Assembly: GCF_003253485.1 (NCBI RefSeq)
Contig: NZ_QKTX01000002.1
Coordinates: 372,001 to 436,000, forward strand
Direction of reading: 5' to 3'
DNA length: 64,000 nucleotides
Source: Algoriphagus aquaeductus
GTDB lineage: Bacteria > Bacteroidota > Bacteroidia > Cytophagales > Cyclobacteriaceae
Below, one piece after another: positions 36,500 through 46,243 of this stretch. Position 1 is the stretch's first letter. Each line of letters starts with the position of its first letter. Position numbers and translations under genes: made by a program. The notes below the pieces were generated by a model that was not told where the DNA came from, ran no database searches, and was given only the letters and a program-made list of their open reading frames with translations.

Positions 36500-39331
36500 A
36501 TGAGTCAATCCCCTGCATCCCAGGAAGAATATATCGAGATTTTTGGCGCCCGAGAGCACAATCTTAAAAACCTAGACCTCAAAATCCCCCGCAACAAGCT
36601 CGTTGTGGTGACGGGACTTTCGGGCAGCGGTAAAAGCTCCCTGGCTTTTGATACCATTTACGCCGAAGGACAACGACGCTACATGGAGAGTTTTTCTGCG
36701 TATGCCCGTTCTTTTTTGGGAGGGATGGAAAGACCGGATGTGGACAAGATCAACGGACTTTCTCCGGTCATCGCCATCGAGCAAAAAACCACGTCCAAAA
36801 ATCCCCGATCCACTGTCGGCACAGTCACTGAGATTTATGATTTCATGCGATTACTGTATGCTCGGGCTGGAGAAGCGTATTCGTATTTGACAGGGAAAAT
36901 GATGATCCGGCAGACCGAGGATCAGATCATCGAGCAGTTGTTTTCGAAGTTTTTGGGCAAAAAACTATACATCCTAGCACCTGTGGTCAAAGGCCGAAAG
37001 GGGCACTACCGGGAGCTATTCGAGCAAATCCGAAAAATGGGCTTTTCTAAGGTTCGAGTGGATGGAGTAGTCATGGATATCGTGCCCAAAATGCAGGTGG
37101 ACCGGTACAAAATTCACGATATCGAGATCGTAATCGATCGGATTGTGGCTGATGAATCTGACCGATTCCGCATCACCCAATCGCTTAAATCTGGCCTTCA
37201 GCATGGCAAAGGTGTGATTATGATCCGCGAGGAAAACGGGGAAATTCACCATTTTTCCAAGTACCTGATGGATCCGGAGACTGGCCTTTCTTACGACGAA
37301 CCGGCACCCAATTCCTTTTCGTTTAACTCTCCTTACGGAGCTTGTCCCACATGCAATGGACTTGGTATCATCGAGGAAATCACCCGTGAAAGCATCATTC
37401 CCGATCCTTCGCTGAGCATCACCCGAGGTGGAATCGCCCCGTTGGGAGAATATCGGGATATCTGGATTTTCAAAAAAATCGAAGCCATTCTCAAGCATTA
37501 CAAGTGCTCGATGAGTACCCCGATCAAGGATCTTCCCGAGAAGGTGATCGAAATTCTCCTTTATGGAGACAAAATCGAAGTAGCTGTGGACTCGGTGAAA
37601 TATCCCGGGACGCAGTGGAATACAACGTTTGAAGGGATTGTCAACTTTCTCCAGAAATACCAAGAGGGCAGTTCGGATAAGATCCAGGACTGGGTGTCTG
37701 AGTTTACCATTACTCAGACTTGTCCGGATTGCCAGGGCTATCGATTGAAAAAAGAAGCGCTCCACTTCAAAATTGACGAAAAACACATCGGTGAACTCGC
37801 CATGCTCGATATCCGCGGTTTAGCGGACTGGTTTGAAGGATTGGAAGAGCGAATGACCGAAAAGCAGCAGCTGATCGGCGCCGAAGTTCTGAAAGAGATC
37901 CGAAAGCGAATCGGGTTCCTGATGGATATCGGACTGGATTACCTCTCGCTCAACCGACCGCTTCGAACACTTTCCGGTGGTGAAGCTCAGCGAATCCGCC
38001 TGGCTACTCAAATCGGTACCCAATTGGTCGGGGTGCTCTATATTTTGGATGAACCGAGCATTGGCCTGCATCAGCGCGACAATGTAAAGCTGATCAAAGC
38101 GCTTCAAAGCCTCCGAGATCTTGGCAATTCGGTTTTGGTAGTAGAGCATGACAAAGACATGATGCTGGAGTCTGACTTTGTTTTGGACATGGGACCAGGT
38201 GCCGGCCGTCATGGAGGTCATGTGGTGGCGGCGGGGTCTCCGGATCAGATTCTAAAAAACGACTCGGTCACGGCCAAATACCTGAGTGGAAAACTTGGCT
38301 TGCCCATACCTGAGCATCGAAGAGAAGGAAAGGGGAAAAAGCTAGTGTTGAAGGGTGCATCTGGAAACAATCTCAAAAATGTGGATCTGGAGCTTCCGCT
38401 TGGTACTTTAATTCTGATCACGGGCGTTTCGGGAAGTGGAAAGAGTACCCTGATCCATGAGACGCTGTTTCCGATTTTGAACCGGGAATTTTACAATTCC
38501 AAAAAGGAACCCATGCCCTTCAAAAGTATCGAAGGCTTGGAGCATCTGGACAAAGTGATCGAGGTGGACCAAAGCCCAATCGGCCGTACCCCAAGATCCA
38601 ATCCGGCTACGTATACGGGGGTGTTTTCAGATATTCGAACCCTCTTTACAGAATTGCCAGAAGCCAAAATCCGTGGCTATAAGCCTGGGCGATTTTCCTT
38701 CAATGTCAAAGGTGGCCGATGTGAAGATTGCGAGGGAGCGGGAATGAAACTGGTAGAAATGGACTTCCTGCCCGATGTCCATATTCCCTGCGAAACCTGT
38801 AAGGGCAAGCGATACAATCGGGAAACGCTTGAAGTGCGGTTCAAAGGGAAATCCATCTCGGATGTACTGGATATGACCGTGGAGCAAGCCGTGGAATTTT
38901 TTGAATTTCAGCCCAAAATCCTGCGAAAAATCCAAACCCTTAGTGATGTGGGCTTGGGCTACATTACTCTTGGCCAACATGCTACGACCCTCTCCGGAGG
39001 GGAAGCGCAGCGCGTCAAATTAGCCACTGAACTGTCTAAAAAAGACACCGGAAAAACCTTCTATATTCTGGATGAACCGACCACCGGACTGCATTTTCAG
39101 GACATCGATTTATTGATGGGAGTGTTACAAAAATTGGTAGAAAAAGGAAATACCGTCCTGATCATCGAGCACAATCTGGATGTGATCAAGGTAGCTGACT
39201 ATGTGGTGGACTTAGGGCCTGAAGGAGGAAATAAAGGCGGGACTATTCTGGTGCAGGGAACGCCCGAGAAAGTAGCCTCACATCCCAAAAGCCATACGGG
39301 AAGATTCCTAAAATCAGAACTAAATCGCTGA
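36500..39331 (+). CDS. uvrA: Excinuclease ABC subunit A
   Basis: 943 residues with two ABC modules. Module 1: Walker [23 protein letters not shown] (part), zinc site CPTCNGLG...CPDCQG, signature [16 protein letters not shown]. Module 2: [13 protein letters not shown], zinc finger CEDCEGAG...[24 protein letters not shown] and [11 protein letters not shown]. UvrA finds bulky lesions and loads UvrB; Mfd at 18235-21615 feeds it at stalled polymerases. Confidence 0.97.
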   Translation: MSQSPASQEEYIEIFGAREHNLKNLDLKIPRNKLVVVTGLSGSGKSSLAFDTIYAEGQRRYMESFSAYARSFLGGMERPDVDKINGLSPVIAIEQKTTSKNPRSTVGTVTEIYDFMRLLYARAGEAYSYLTGKMMIRQTEDQIIEQLFSKFLGKKLYILAPVVKGRKGHYRELFEQIRKMGFSKVRVDGVVMDIVPKMQVDRYKIHDIEIVIDRIVADESDRFRITQSLKSGLQHGKGVIMIREENGEIHHFSKYLMDPETGLSYDEPAPNSFSFNSPYGACPTCNGLGIIEEITRESIIPDPSLSITRGGIAPLGEYRDIWIFKKIEAILKHYKCSMSTPIKDLPEKVIEILLYGDKIEVAVDSVKYPGTQWNTTFEGIVNFLQKYQEGSSDKIQDWVSEFTITQTCPDCQGYRLKKEALHFKIDEKHIGELAMLDIRGLADWFEGLEERMTEKQQLIGAEVLKEIRKRIGFLMDIGLDYLSLNRPLRTLSGGEAQRIRLATQIGTQLVGVLYILDEPSIGLHQRDNVKLIKALQSLRDLGNSVLVVEHDKDMMLESDFVLDMGPGAGRHGGHVVAAGSPDQILKNDSVTAKYLSGKLGLPIPEHRREGKGKKLVLKGASGNNLKNVDLELPLGTLILITGVSGSGKSTLIHETLFPILNREFYNSKKEPMPFKSIEGLEHLDKVIEVDQSPIGRTPRSNPATYTGVFSDIRTLFTELPEAKIRGYKPGRFSFNVKGGRCEDCEGAGMKLVEMDFLPDVHIPCETCKGKRYNRETLEVRFKGKSISDVLDMTVEQAVEFFEFQPKILRKIQTLSDVGLGYITLGQHATTLSGGEAQRVKLATELSKKDTGKTFYILDEPTTGLHFQDIDLLMGVLQKLVEKGNTVLIIEHNLDVIKVADYVVDLGPEGGNKGGTILVQGTPEKVASHPKSHTGRFLKSELNR

Positions 39332-39398
39332 ATTTGGCGCCTAAATCAAGTGCCTCGCCCTTTTATCAAAATACAGATCAGAAGACTGATTCCTTGTC

Positions 39399-39406
39399 TA
39401 ACTTTG
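39399..39406 (+). promoter_or_regulatory. Probable -7 box of the histidine kinase gene
   Basis: TAACTTTG matches TAnnTTTG exactly and ends eight bases before ATG 39415, leaving a very short leader. Confidence 0.4.
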
Positions 39407-39414
39407 GCCCGGAT

Positions 39415-40467
39415 ATGAACAGGGTAAGGCTGTATTGGGTTTTACAGATTTTGGGCTGGGGAAGCTTTGCCTTTGTAAACGTCTTTTTTGCCTCCTTATC
39501 CGAGGGAATTTCTATGATTCAGGCTTGGGCTTTTGTAGCCCTCGCTGCCTACTACTTATTATCCACCCATGCTTTTCGCCATGTAGTAAAATCCTATGAA
39601 TGGTTTAAGTTGGGGATTTTCAGGTTGTTGATTCAGACCATTGTTGCATTATTGGCGCTTTCGGTTGTCAACGTTTTTGCTCAGATTCTGATCAATATTG
39701 CCTTCGGTACGCTCAATCCGGGACAGGACTTTCGTGCTTTGGTGATCGCAGTCAATCTTTTTGTGAGCTTTCTTTACTATGCGTTTTGGTTTTTGCTTTA
39801 CTTTTTGTTTCACTTTTTGGACAATTACAACAACAGTTTGAAATATGAAGCAAAAATCAATGAGATTAGGCTCAATCACCTGAAAAGCCAACTGAATCCT
39901 CACTTCATATTCAATGCACTCAATTCAGTGAGAGCTTTGGTAGATGAAGATCCGAATAAGGCAAAAACAGCAATCACCAGGATCTCCAATATGCTTCGGT
40001 TTTCTTTGATGATGGATAAGAAACAAGTGATAGATTTTGCTGATGAATTGTCCACGGTCAAAGATTACCTGGCCTTGGAATCTATCCGCTTTGAAGAACG
40101 CCTCGAAGTGATCTATCAGATCGAAGATGAGGCCTATTCGTATAAGATTCCTCCCATGATGCTACAGACTATCGTGGAAAATGCGATTAAGCACGGGATC
40201 TCCAATTTGGTAAAAGGAGGACTCATTGAAATCAAATGTAGGGAAGGACTAAATGAAGAATTGTACATTCAGGTAAAGAACAGTGGCTATCTCAATCCGA
40301 AGCATACCAAAGGAAAAAGGGAAGAAGGAGGTCATGGGCTGGAAAACACCAAGCAACGACTCAAACTTCTGTATGGAGAACATGCTACCTTCAGGATATT
40401 CAATTCGGGTAGCCAATTTGTAATCACAGAAATCAAAATTCCGAAACAAAGAGTTACTTTAGACTAA
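39415..40467 (+). CDS. LytS-like sensor histidine kinase (HisKA_3-less, YehU type)
   Basis: 350 residues from ATG 39415. About four transmembrane helices fill residues 5-145. Then the LytS-type kinase domain: LKSQLNPHFIFNALNSVRALV with the phospho-accepting His, LRFSLMM, and the ATPase boxes QTIVENAIKHGI and GGHGLENTKQRLKLLYG. It has no large sensory domain, so the membrane part is the likely sensor. A response-regulator gene starts 14 bases after it. Confidence 0.92.
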   Translation: MNRVRLYWVLQILGWGSFAFVNVFFASLSEGISMIQAWAFVALAAYYLLSTHAFRHVVKSYEWFKLGIFRLLIQTIVALLALSVVNVFAQILINIAFGTLNPGQDFRALVIAVNLFVSFLYYAFWFLLYFLFHFLDNYNNSLKYEAKINEIRLNHLKSQLNPHFIFNALNSVRALVDEDPNKAKTAITRISNMLRFSLMMDKKQVIDFADELSTVKDYLALESIRFEERLEVIYQIEDEAYSYKIPPMMLQTIVENAIKHGISNLVKGGLIEIKCREGLNEELYIQVKNSGYLNPKHTKGKREEGGHGLENTKQRLKLLYGEHATFRIFNSGSQFVITEIKIPKQRVTLD

Positions 40468-40481
40468 CAAACTCAATAAAA

Positions 40482-41216
40482 ATGAGAGCAATCGTAATCG
40501 ATGATGAAAGACTTGCCCGTAAGGAACTGATCACCTTGCTGAATCAATTGGAAACCGTAGAAGTAGTCGGGGAAGCCGTCAATGTAGAAGATGCCAAGGA
40601 GAAAATCGAGCAACTTCAGCCGGATGTGATTTTCCTGGATATTCAGATGCCCGAAAAGACAGGATTCGATCTTTTGGAGGAGTTGGATCAGGTGCCTCAT
40701 GTCATTTTTACTACCGCCTATGATGAATACGCCCTGAAGGCCTTTCAGGTAAATGCTTTGGACTACCTGCTAAAACCGGTAGAGCCGAAAAGATTGGAAG
40801 AAGCCATCCAAAAATTGCAGGGAAAAATCGAAGGGATCTCCAGACGGGAAGAAGGCGGGGGATTTATCAATCAGAAAAAACTGACGTTGGAAGATCAGGT
40901 ATTTGTGAAGGATGGAGACCGTTGCTGGTTCGTCAGATTATCCAATGTGAGGTTGTTTGAGTCTGACGGAAATTATATTAAAGTCTATTTTGACAATTTC
41001 AAACCTATGATCCATAAATCACTGAATGCCTTGGATGAGCGATTGGATGAAAAGTCTTTTTTCCGCGCCAGCCGCAAGCATATCATCAATTTGGGTTGGG
41101 TGGAGGCGATCGAGCCGTGGTTCAACGGAGGTTTGGTCGTGACCCTGAGAGGTGGAGATAGGATCGAAGTCAGCAGAAGACAGGCTGCCCGATTTAAGGA
41201 GATGATGAGCCTGTGA
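40482..41216 (+). CDS. LytTR-family response regulator
   Basis: 244 residues: receiver domain with phospho-acceptor in VIFLDIQMPEKTG (Asp about residue 54), then a LytTR DNA-binding domain from about residue 145 (DQVFVKDGDRCWFVRLSNVRLFESDGNYIKVY in parts). It is the partner of the kinase gene directly upstream. Confidence 0.94.
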   Translation: MRAIVIDDERLARKELITLLNQLETVEVVGEAVNVEDAKEKIEQLQPDVIFLDIQMPEKTGFDLLEELDQVPHVIFTTAYDEYALKAFQVNALDYLLKPVEPKRLEEAIQKLQGKIEGISRREEGGGFINQKKLTLEDQVFVKDGDRCWFVRLSNVRLFESDGNYIKVYFDNFKPMIHKSLNALDERLDEKSFFRASRKHIINLGWVEAIEPWFNGGLVVTLRGGDRIEVSRRQAARFKEMMSL

Positions 41217-41248
41217 TCAAATCACGGCAGAATTAGAATATTTTTCAT

Positions 41249-41283
41249 GCCTTCACTCCTGATATTCCTTCCGGAGTGAAGGC
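41249..41283 (+). other. Strong hairpin without a T run
   Basis: GCCTTCACTCC (41249-41259) and GGAGTGAAGGC (41273-41283) form a perfect 11-bp stem with a 13-base loop, 33 bases after the response-regulator stop. CCCGCTCGGG follows instead of T. It may end transcription inefficiently or act on mRNA stability. Confidence 0.55.
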
Positions 41284-41492
41284 CCCGCTCGGGAAAGATC
41301 AGAGGAATTGTACAAATCTCACCAGCAGGGTCGATCCGATATTCACACTTTTTAGCCAGGCACTATTTCATAGTCAAAAAAAAGCATTTGGTTTTCCGAA
41401 TAAAATCAAGAAATTAGGAGGTGAGTAGGCAAAAATGTTGAGTCAACTTTGTTTTTTCACCCCTAATTAAAACCAAATCAATCGCTTAGATT

Positions 41493-42248
41493 ATGAAAGA
41501 GGAACGGATCCTTATCGTCGAAGATGATATAAGTATTGCAGAAAACATCCAGGAAATCCTCGAGCTCCTCGGATATGTGAATATTGATATCGCAAATTCT
41601 GCCAATCAGTGTATTAAAGTCATCAAAAAATACCGTCCGGATTTGATCTTCATGGATATCAAATTGAAGGGAGACAAAGACGGAATCGAATTGGGCGAGA
41701 TCATCAAGCAAATGGTTGACGCTCCGCTGGTTTTTGTGACTTCCTACAGTGATCCTACGATTATTGAGAGAGCGAAGAGAATCGCGCCTGCAGGCTTTAT
41801 TGTAAAGCCCTTCAACACCAATGACATCCATGCCATTGTAGAAATTGTTTTGTACAACAAGCGGACAAAACCCTCCGCCGAAGTAGTGGTAGCCAAGGCT
41901 CCCAATGAAAGTCCTTTTCTGGTCAATGATGCCGTATTTATCAAGGCAGACAATGCTTTCGAACGGGTTCAGTACGACGATATTTTCTATGTGGAGGCTA
42001 ACGGAAATATGGTTACCATTTTCACCAAAAATCGGGACTTCAGTATCCGTAAATCCATGAAGGAAATCGAAGAGATCTTGCCTTCTCAGTTGTTTCTCCG
42101 GGTTCAAAAATCCTACATTGTCCATCTGGGTCAGATCGAAAGCTTCAATACCAAGGAAATCACGCTGAAGCAAGGTGCGGTGGTACAGGTGGGGAGACAA
42201 TATTACAACAGCTTCTTGGCCAAGCTAAATACCATTACTGAAAGTTAA
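41493..42248 (+). CDS. Solitary LytTR-family response regulator
   Basis: 251 residues: receiver with DLIFMDIKLKGDKDG (Asp about 54) and a long linker, then LytTR from about residue 150 (DDIFYVEANGNMVTIFTKNRDFSIRKSMKEIEE in parts). It lies 276 bp after the LytS/LytR-like pair and has no kinase beside it. It is not a close copy of the first regulator: the linker sequences differ. Confidence 0.9.
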   Translation: MKEERILIVEDDISIAENIQEILELLGYVNIDIANSANQCIKVIKKYRPDLIFMDIKLKGDKDGIELGEIIKQMVDAPLVFVTSYSDPTIIERAKRIAPAGFIVKPFNTNDIHAIVEIVLYNKRTKPSAEVVVAKAPNESPFLVNDAVFIKADNAFERVQYDDIFYVEANGNMVTIFTKNRDFSIRKSMKEIEEILPSQLFLRVQKSYIVHLGQIESFNTKEITLKQGAVVQVGRQYYNSFLAKLNTITES

Positions 42249-42314
42249 CCAATGGGAAATAAGCCCAAGGCGAAATACTATTGAGATAAGCCCTACTGCG
42301 TAAGATGAAATAAA

Positions 42315-42341
42315 AAAGAGGCGGGCAAAACCCGCCTCTTT
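42315..42341 (-). terminator. Terminator of the small secreted-protein gene
   Basis: AAAGAGGCGGG (42315-42325) and CCCGCCTCTTT (42331-42341) form an 11-bp stem with a 5-base loop. On the minus strand it continues as TTTTTTA. The plus strand has only a short T run. Confidence 0.8.
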
Positions 42342-42387
42342 AGCGTAACCAAACAATCAACCAAATTAACCCTTACGAGTTTATCTT

Positions 42388-42618
42388 TCAGCAAGTCCCG
42401 GGGTCCTGGGACTTTTCGCTTTTGTAGAGGTGTACCTGATGAATTTCAGGATCTGTGTGAGATTCAAATCCGATCTGTGGAGTTGGTTTAGTAGTTTCAA
42501 ATCGGGCAGTATGCTTTTCGATGCTGGATTCAGCTTTTGCTTTGAGGACGATGGTGATTGCCATAGCGAATCCCAGCGCCGCGCAGACATTTTTTTGGGA
42601 AAATAGTGCAGTAGTCAT
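42388..42618 (-). CDS. Small probably secreted protein of unknown function
   Basis: 76 residues. A hydrophobic segment (about 10-24, VCAALGFAMAITIVL) ends in KAKAES, consistent with a signal peptide or anchor, and the mature part is polar with no recognised motif. A strong terminator stands just after it on the same strand, which supports a real gene. The overlapping reading frame at 42381-42590 lacks a signal and is not favoured. Confidence 0.55.
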   Translation of the reverse strand: MTTALFSQKNVCAALGFAMAITIVLKAKAESSIEKHTARFETTKPTPQIGFESHTDPEIHQVHLYKSEKSQDPGTC

Positions 42619-42922
42619 GGCAGTAAAGAAGTTGGTTTGTTTTCGTATACCACATTATGCCAAAAGGCGACCAAACTTTAAAAAGTGCTCCAAATAAGCC
42701 AGGGAGCCTTTTTTAGAAAAATGGCTGTACGATACCGTACAGCTATCAGCCATGGGCGGACAAATTCACCGAACAATATTTGGTTGTATCCTTTAAGGGG
42801 ATTTAACAACATTCTTCCAAAAAAAAGAAAAGCTGCCTATTTGGACTTACCCCCAATAAGTGTCCAACTTTTGGGTGCAAGTCCATATTCGGGGTTCATT
42901 TAGGTTCATTTTCTGTGATAAA
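42619..42922. other. Gene-poor stretch between phoH and the small secreted-protein gene
   Basis: Holds GCTGTACG (42724-42731) and CGTACAGC (42736-42743), a perfect 8-bp palindrome with a 4-base centre, and the IS-end relic at 42838-42889. A 72-codon plus-strand frame (42685-42903) runs through the relic and shows no family features. Confidence 0.6.
42838..42889. mobile_element. 44-bp paired IS-end relic flanked by TATT
   Basis: The left end reads TGGACTTACCCCCAATAA (42842-42859). The right end, read from 42885 backwards on the minus strand, is TGGACTTGCACCCAAAAG continuing TTGGACAC. They share TGGACTT and a CCCAA core and sit directly back to back. TATT at 42838-42841 and at 42886-42889 forms a 4-bp direct repeat. 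The CCCAAAAGTTGGACAC sequence resembles ends of IS3-family (IS150-like) elements. The body, including any transposase, is missing. Confidence 0.6.
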
Positions 42923-44272
42923 TCACAACAACTCATTCGCCAGATTGGCCAACTCTGACCGTTCCCCTTTCTCCAGCTTGATGTGGGCATAGAGCGGGTG
43001 GTCTTTGACCCGGTCGATCAGGTAGGATAAGCCGTTAGACTGCGAATCCAGATAGGGAGTATCGATCTGGAAAACGTCACCGGTAAAGATGATTTTGGTG
43101 TTTTCTCCAGCTCGGGAAATGATCGTCTTGATCTCATGCGGAGTCAGGTTTTGCGCCTCATCCACGATAAAGAAGATATTGGAAAGTGAGCGACCTCGGA
43201 TATAAGCCAGGGGTTGGATGACCAACTTTTCCTGGTTGACCAGTTCGGTGATTTTCTGATACTCCTTGTCCGTCTCCTTGTATTGGTTTTGGATAAACTT
43301 CAGGTTGTCCCAAAGTGGCTCCATGTAAGGATTGAGCTTGGACTTAATGTCGCCCGGCAGGTAGCCGATGTCTTTATTGGAAAGTGGAACAATCGGTCTA
43401 GCCAAGAAAATCTGCTTATAATCTCTTCGCTGCTCCAAGGCACCGGCCAAAGCCAAAAGCGTTTTACCCGTTCCGGCCACGCCTTGGATAGAAACCAGCT
43501 TAATATCCGGATTCATAATGGCATGAAGGGCAAAAGTCTGCTCAGCATTTCGGGGTTTTACATTGTAGGCCAGCCGCTTGTCTACCCGTTCCAGCACATT
43601 TTGATCCGCATTGAAATAGGCCAATACAGAATTTTTCTCGCTTTTGAGAATGTAGTAGGCGTTTGCTTTTCTTTTTCGGGTTCCCAAAATAGCCTTGGCC
43701 TCAATGAATCCCTGTTCGTAGAGTTTATTGATTGCTCCGGGATCTACGTCATCGAGTATGTATTTTCCTGTATTCTCGAGTTCGGTAATATTCTTGATTT
43801 TACCCGTCTCATAATCTTCCGCGTGTACATTGAGCGACTTGGCTTTGAGGCGGAGGTTGATGTCTTTGGAGACCAAGATGACCTTACGAGACTTCTCGGT
43901 TTCCATGAGATGGACCGCGACATTGAGGATTTTGTTGTCATTTTTTTCCTCTCCAAAGATTTTGATGGCATTGTTTTCATTTTCAGGATGATGCATCATC
44001 ACTTTGAAAAAGCCCTTGGTCTTCCCATTGAGCGGGGTCCACTGATCGATCCGCTGATCCTGTGACAACTTATCGAGCAGACGGATAAACTCCCGGGCCT
44101 CGAAGTTTTTGGTGTCGTTGCCTTTCTTGAACTGGTCAAGCTCCTCAAGCACTGTGATGGGAATCACTACATCGTGCTCAGCAAAATTCATGATGGAGTT
44201 GTGTGCATAAAGGATCACGGAGGTGTCCAGCACGAAGATTTTCCGATCTTTATCGGACTTGGCTCTAGGCAT
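42923..44272 (-). CDS. PhoH-family ATPase with N-terminal PIN domain
   Basis: 449 residues. The PIN domain starts at KIFVLDTSVILYAHNSI (about residues 11-27) with further acidic residues (VILVSKDINLRLKAK). The PhoH domain has Walker A in SIQGVAGTGKTLLALAG and Walker B in IFFIVDEAQNLTPHE. Proteins of this PIN-PhoH class are thought to be RNA-directed ATPase/nucleases. It is transcribed alone and points away from the glycan cassette. Confidence 0.93.
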   Translation of the reverse strand: MPRAKSDKDRKIFVLDTSVILYAHNSIMNFAEHDVVIPITVLEELDQFKKGNDTKNFEAREFIRLLDKLSQDQRIDQWTPLNGKTKGFFKVMMHHPENENNAIKIFGEEKNDNKILNVAVHLMETEKSRKVILVSKDINLRLKAKSLNVHAEDYETGKIKNITELENTGKYILDDVDPGAINKLYEQGFIEAKAILGTRKRKANAYYILKSEKNSVLAYFNADQNVLERVDKRLAYNVKPRNAEQTFALHAIMNPDIKLVSIQGVAGTGKTLLALAGALEQRRDYKQIFLARPIVPLSNKDIGYLPGDIKSKLNPYMEPLWDNLKFIQNQYKETDKEYQKITELVNQEKLVIQPLAYIRGRSLSNIFFIVDEAQNLTPHEIKTIISRAGENTKIIFTGDVFQIDTPYLDSQSNGLSYLIDRVKDHPLYAHIKLEKGERSELANLANELL

Positions 44273-44679
44273 GCGCAGGAAAATTGTAGTGGTGTAGTGA
44301 ATTTAAATTAGAAAAATATCCTCATCAATGGCTAAGAACTTGTAATAAAAAATGATTAAGAAGTTTCAGGAATAGATAGTGGATTGAAAATCAATTTGAT
44401 AAAAACTGAGTATTATCAAATCTCCAAATGAAATCTCTGCTGACAATTCATTCGGTATAGTTTTTTTCTAAATCTTGGAAATCGGCAAAAGGATAGCAAA
44501 TCGGGTGGTCAGTGCTTCTTTATGAGTTAGGAATTTGTTTGCGAGAACTATCCCAAACTCGATTCGAAAGATGGTCTGGCTGAATCATTACTCTGTTTGA
44601 GCATTTTGCTCATGGGCAATTCAGCAGGTGGTTTTTTGGATTAAAAAACTATTACGATGAAGATTGGGAAAATTGCTCT
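44273..44679. other. AT-rich intergenic stretch between the glycan cassette and phoH
   Basis: About 400 bp with no coding frame I can support. It contains one perfect 9-bp inverted repeat, ATTTGATAA (44394-44402) and TTATCAAAT (44413-44421), with a 10-base centre and no T run. It may hold the phoH promoter, though I see no clear TAnnTTTG on the minus strand near the start. Confidence 0.55.
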
Positions 44680-45639
44680 CTATCTCAATCCCAAATAGTA
44701 GGAGTGAATTCGGTCTAGTGTCTCTGTAAGATTTGCTGGGGGACTGTGACCGATTAATTGATGCGCTTTTACCGTGTTTGCCAGCTTTTCTCCACCTTCC
44801 ATATAAAGGTTACCGTATTTTTTCATCGGATCGACAAACTTAATCGATGATTGACTTTGAGTGAGAAGTTTGATCTTTTCCGCAAGGGCGAGGATGGTAG
44901 TCCGATTGTGGAGATTTCCAATGTTTAGCGTTTCGCCTGACAAACTGCTTTCTTGAAAAGCTACCAAGGCGAGCACGAAGTCTTTTACATCGCAAAAGCT
45001 CCGTTCTTGGGTTCCATCACCAAAAACCTCCAATGTGCTATTGGATAGGCAAGCCTCAAAAAACCGCGGCACCACAAAACCCAGTTTTGAGGATTGCTCC
45101 TCACCGATCAGGTTGAATGGCCGGCAAATGTTGAAATCCAAGTTTTTGGAAATACCCATGTTGCGAACCAAGACTTCCCCGGCATACTTTCCGATGGCAT
45201 ATTCTATTCTAGCTCCGTGATGCACGTTGAGTGTGATTTCAGTTTCTTCGTGTTGGTTGGGCGAGGCATAATATATTTCTGAGGAGGAAGTGTACATCAA
45301 TCGAGCTTGGCATTTCAAAGCGACTTCTGTGGCCTTCTCAGCGAGGTCAACAATTTGCTTTGCGATTTTCCCAGATTTAGCAAGAATCCCAATCGCACCT
45401 ACTGGACTCGCCAAATGATAGACGTCGTCAAATTTCCTTCCCTCGGGCTCGAATTGCAGAAAGTTTTCAATTATTACTTCCACATTTTTACCGATTTCTG
45501 TTGCAGCAGAGGCGATCAATTCACTTCCAGAAAGATCGTCTATGACCGTAAGCTGATATTTATTGGGTACCGTCAGAAAATGCCGGATCAGATGTCTGCC
45601 GATAAATCCAAGCCCACCTGTGATTAATACTTTTCTCAT
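44680..45639 (-). CDS. NAD-dependent nucleotide-sugar epimerase/dehydratase
   Basis: 319 residues. Rossmann motif ITGGLGFIGRHL, YHLASPVGAIGI, catalytic SSSEIYY and Y-x3-K (YAIGK). The overall match is to UDP-glucuronate decarboxylase-like short-chain epimerases. It should modify a nucleotide sugar for a surface glycan. It starts one base after the PIG-L stop and ends the four-gene cassette. Confidence 0.88.
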   Translation of the reverse strand: MRKVLITGGLGFIGRHLIRHFLTVPNKYQLTVIDDLSGSELIASAATEIGKNVEVIIENFLQFEPEGRKFDDVYHLASPVGAIGILAKSGKIAKQIVDLAEKATEVALKCQARLMYTSSSEIYYASPNQHEETEITLNVHHGARIEYAIGKYAGEVLVRNMGISKNLDFNICRPFNLIGEEQSSKLGFVVPRFFEACLSNSTLEVFGDGTQERSFCDVKDFVLALVAFQESSLSGETLNIGNLHNRTTILALAEKIKLLTQSQSSIKFVDPMKKYGNLYMEGGEKLANTVKAHQLIGHSPPANLTETLDRIHSYYLGLR

Positions 45640-45640
45640 T

Positions 45641-46243
45641 CTAGCAAAATCTTAAAATTTGAAACCCCTCTGCGTAAAGGTAATTAGACTGCTTTCCCCG
45701 GATTTGGGCCATACTTCTAAGAACTTGAGGAGATCTGTGACCTCTCACTTGGGATGCATATAATTCGTAAGCTTCGAGTTTTTTTTCCAAGTCTAGCTCC
45801 TTGAAATATACCGGACTAAACGAATCGACTGGCCAAAGTAATGTTTGGGGTTGTTCATAAACGAGAACATTCTTTACAAAAAAATTCTGGTCATGAGGCC
45901 TTGCTGCACAGTGGGCTGCTTCATATGCTGCCCGATGATCCTGATTATAAGACTTTGAAGGGATCAGCAGAAACTCCGGTTTTAGGTCATTAATGTAGGA
46001 TTCGATCGGTGAGATCAAATCTGCACATTGATAATGATTGACTTCAAAATCCAGCACTGCATATTGGAAACCCACTTTTTCGGCTACACGGGCGAGTTCT
46101 ATTTTTCTTTCTTCTGCACTGATATAGGATCTGTTTTCCACACCCAAATAGACCACAAATGTGGTTTCATTCAAAAAAGTAAAAGCGCCCAAGACTTCGT
46201 CGTCAATGTGGGGTGAAATGATTAGGTTTCGGACTTTCTCCAT
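45641..46243 (-). CDS. PIG-L-family deacetylase
   Basis: 200 residues. The metal motif is ISPHIDDEVLGAF (PHxDDE) and the second motif is QDHRAAYEAAHCAARP. PIG-L members remove N-acetyl groups from sugars. Its start overlaps the upstream glycosyltransferase by 41 bases, so coupled translation in the cassette is likely. Confidence 0.88.
   Translation of the reverse strand: MEKVRNLIISPHIDDEVLGAFTFLNETTFVVYLGVENRSYISAEERKIELARVAEKVGFQYAVLDFEVNHYQCADLISPIESYINDLKPEFLLIPSKSYNQDHRAAYEAAHCAARPHDQNFFVKNVLVYEQPQTLLWPVDSFSPVYFKELDLEKKLEAYELYASQVRGHRSPQVLRSMAQIRGKQSNYLYAEGFQILRFC

Noticed and set aside
41249..41283. Rho-independent terminator
   Set aside because: The stem is strong but no T run follows on either strand, so it is listed only as a hairpin.
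42685..42903. 72-codon plus-strand frame
   Set aside because: It runs through the IS-end relic and has no family signature.
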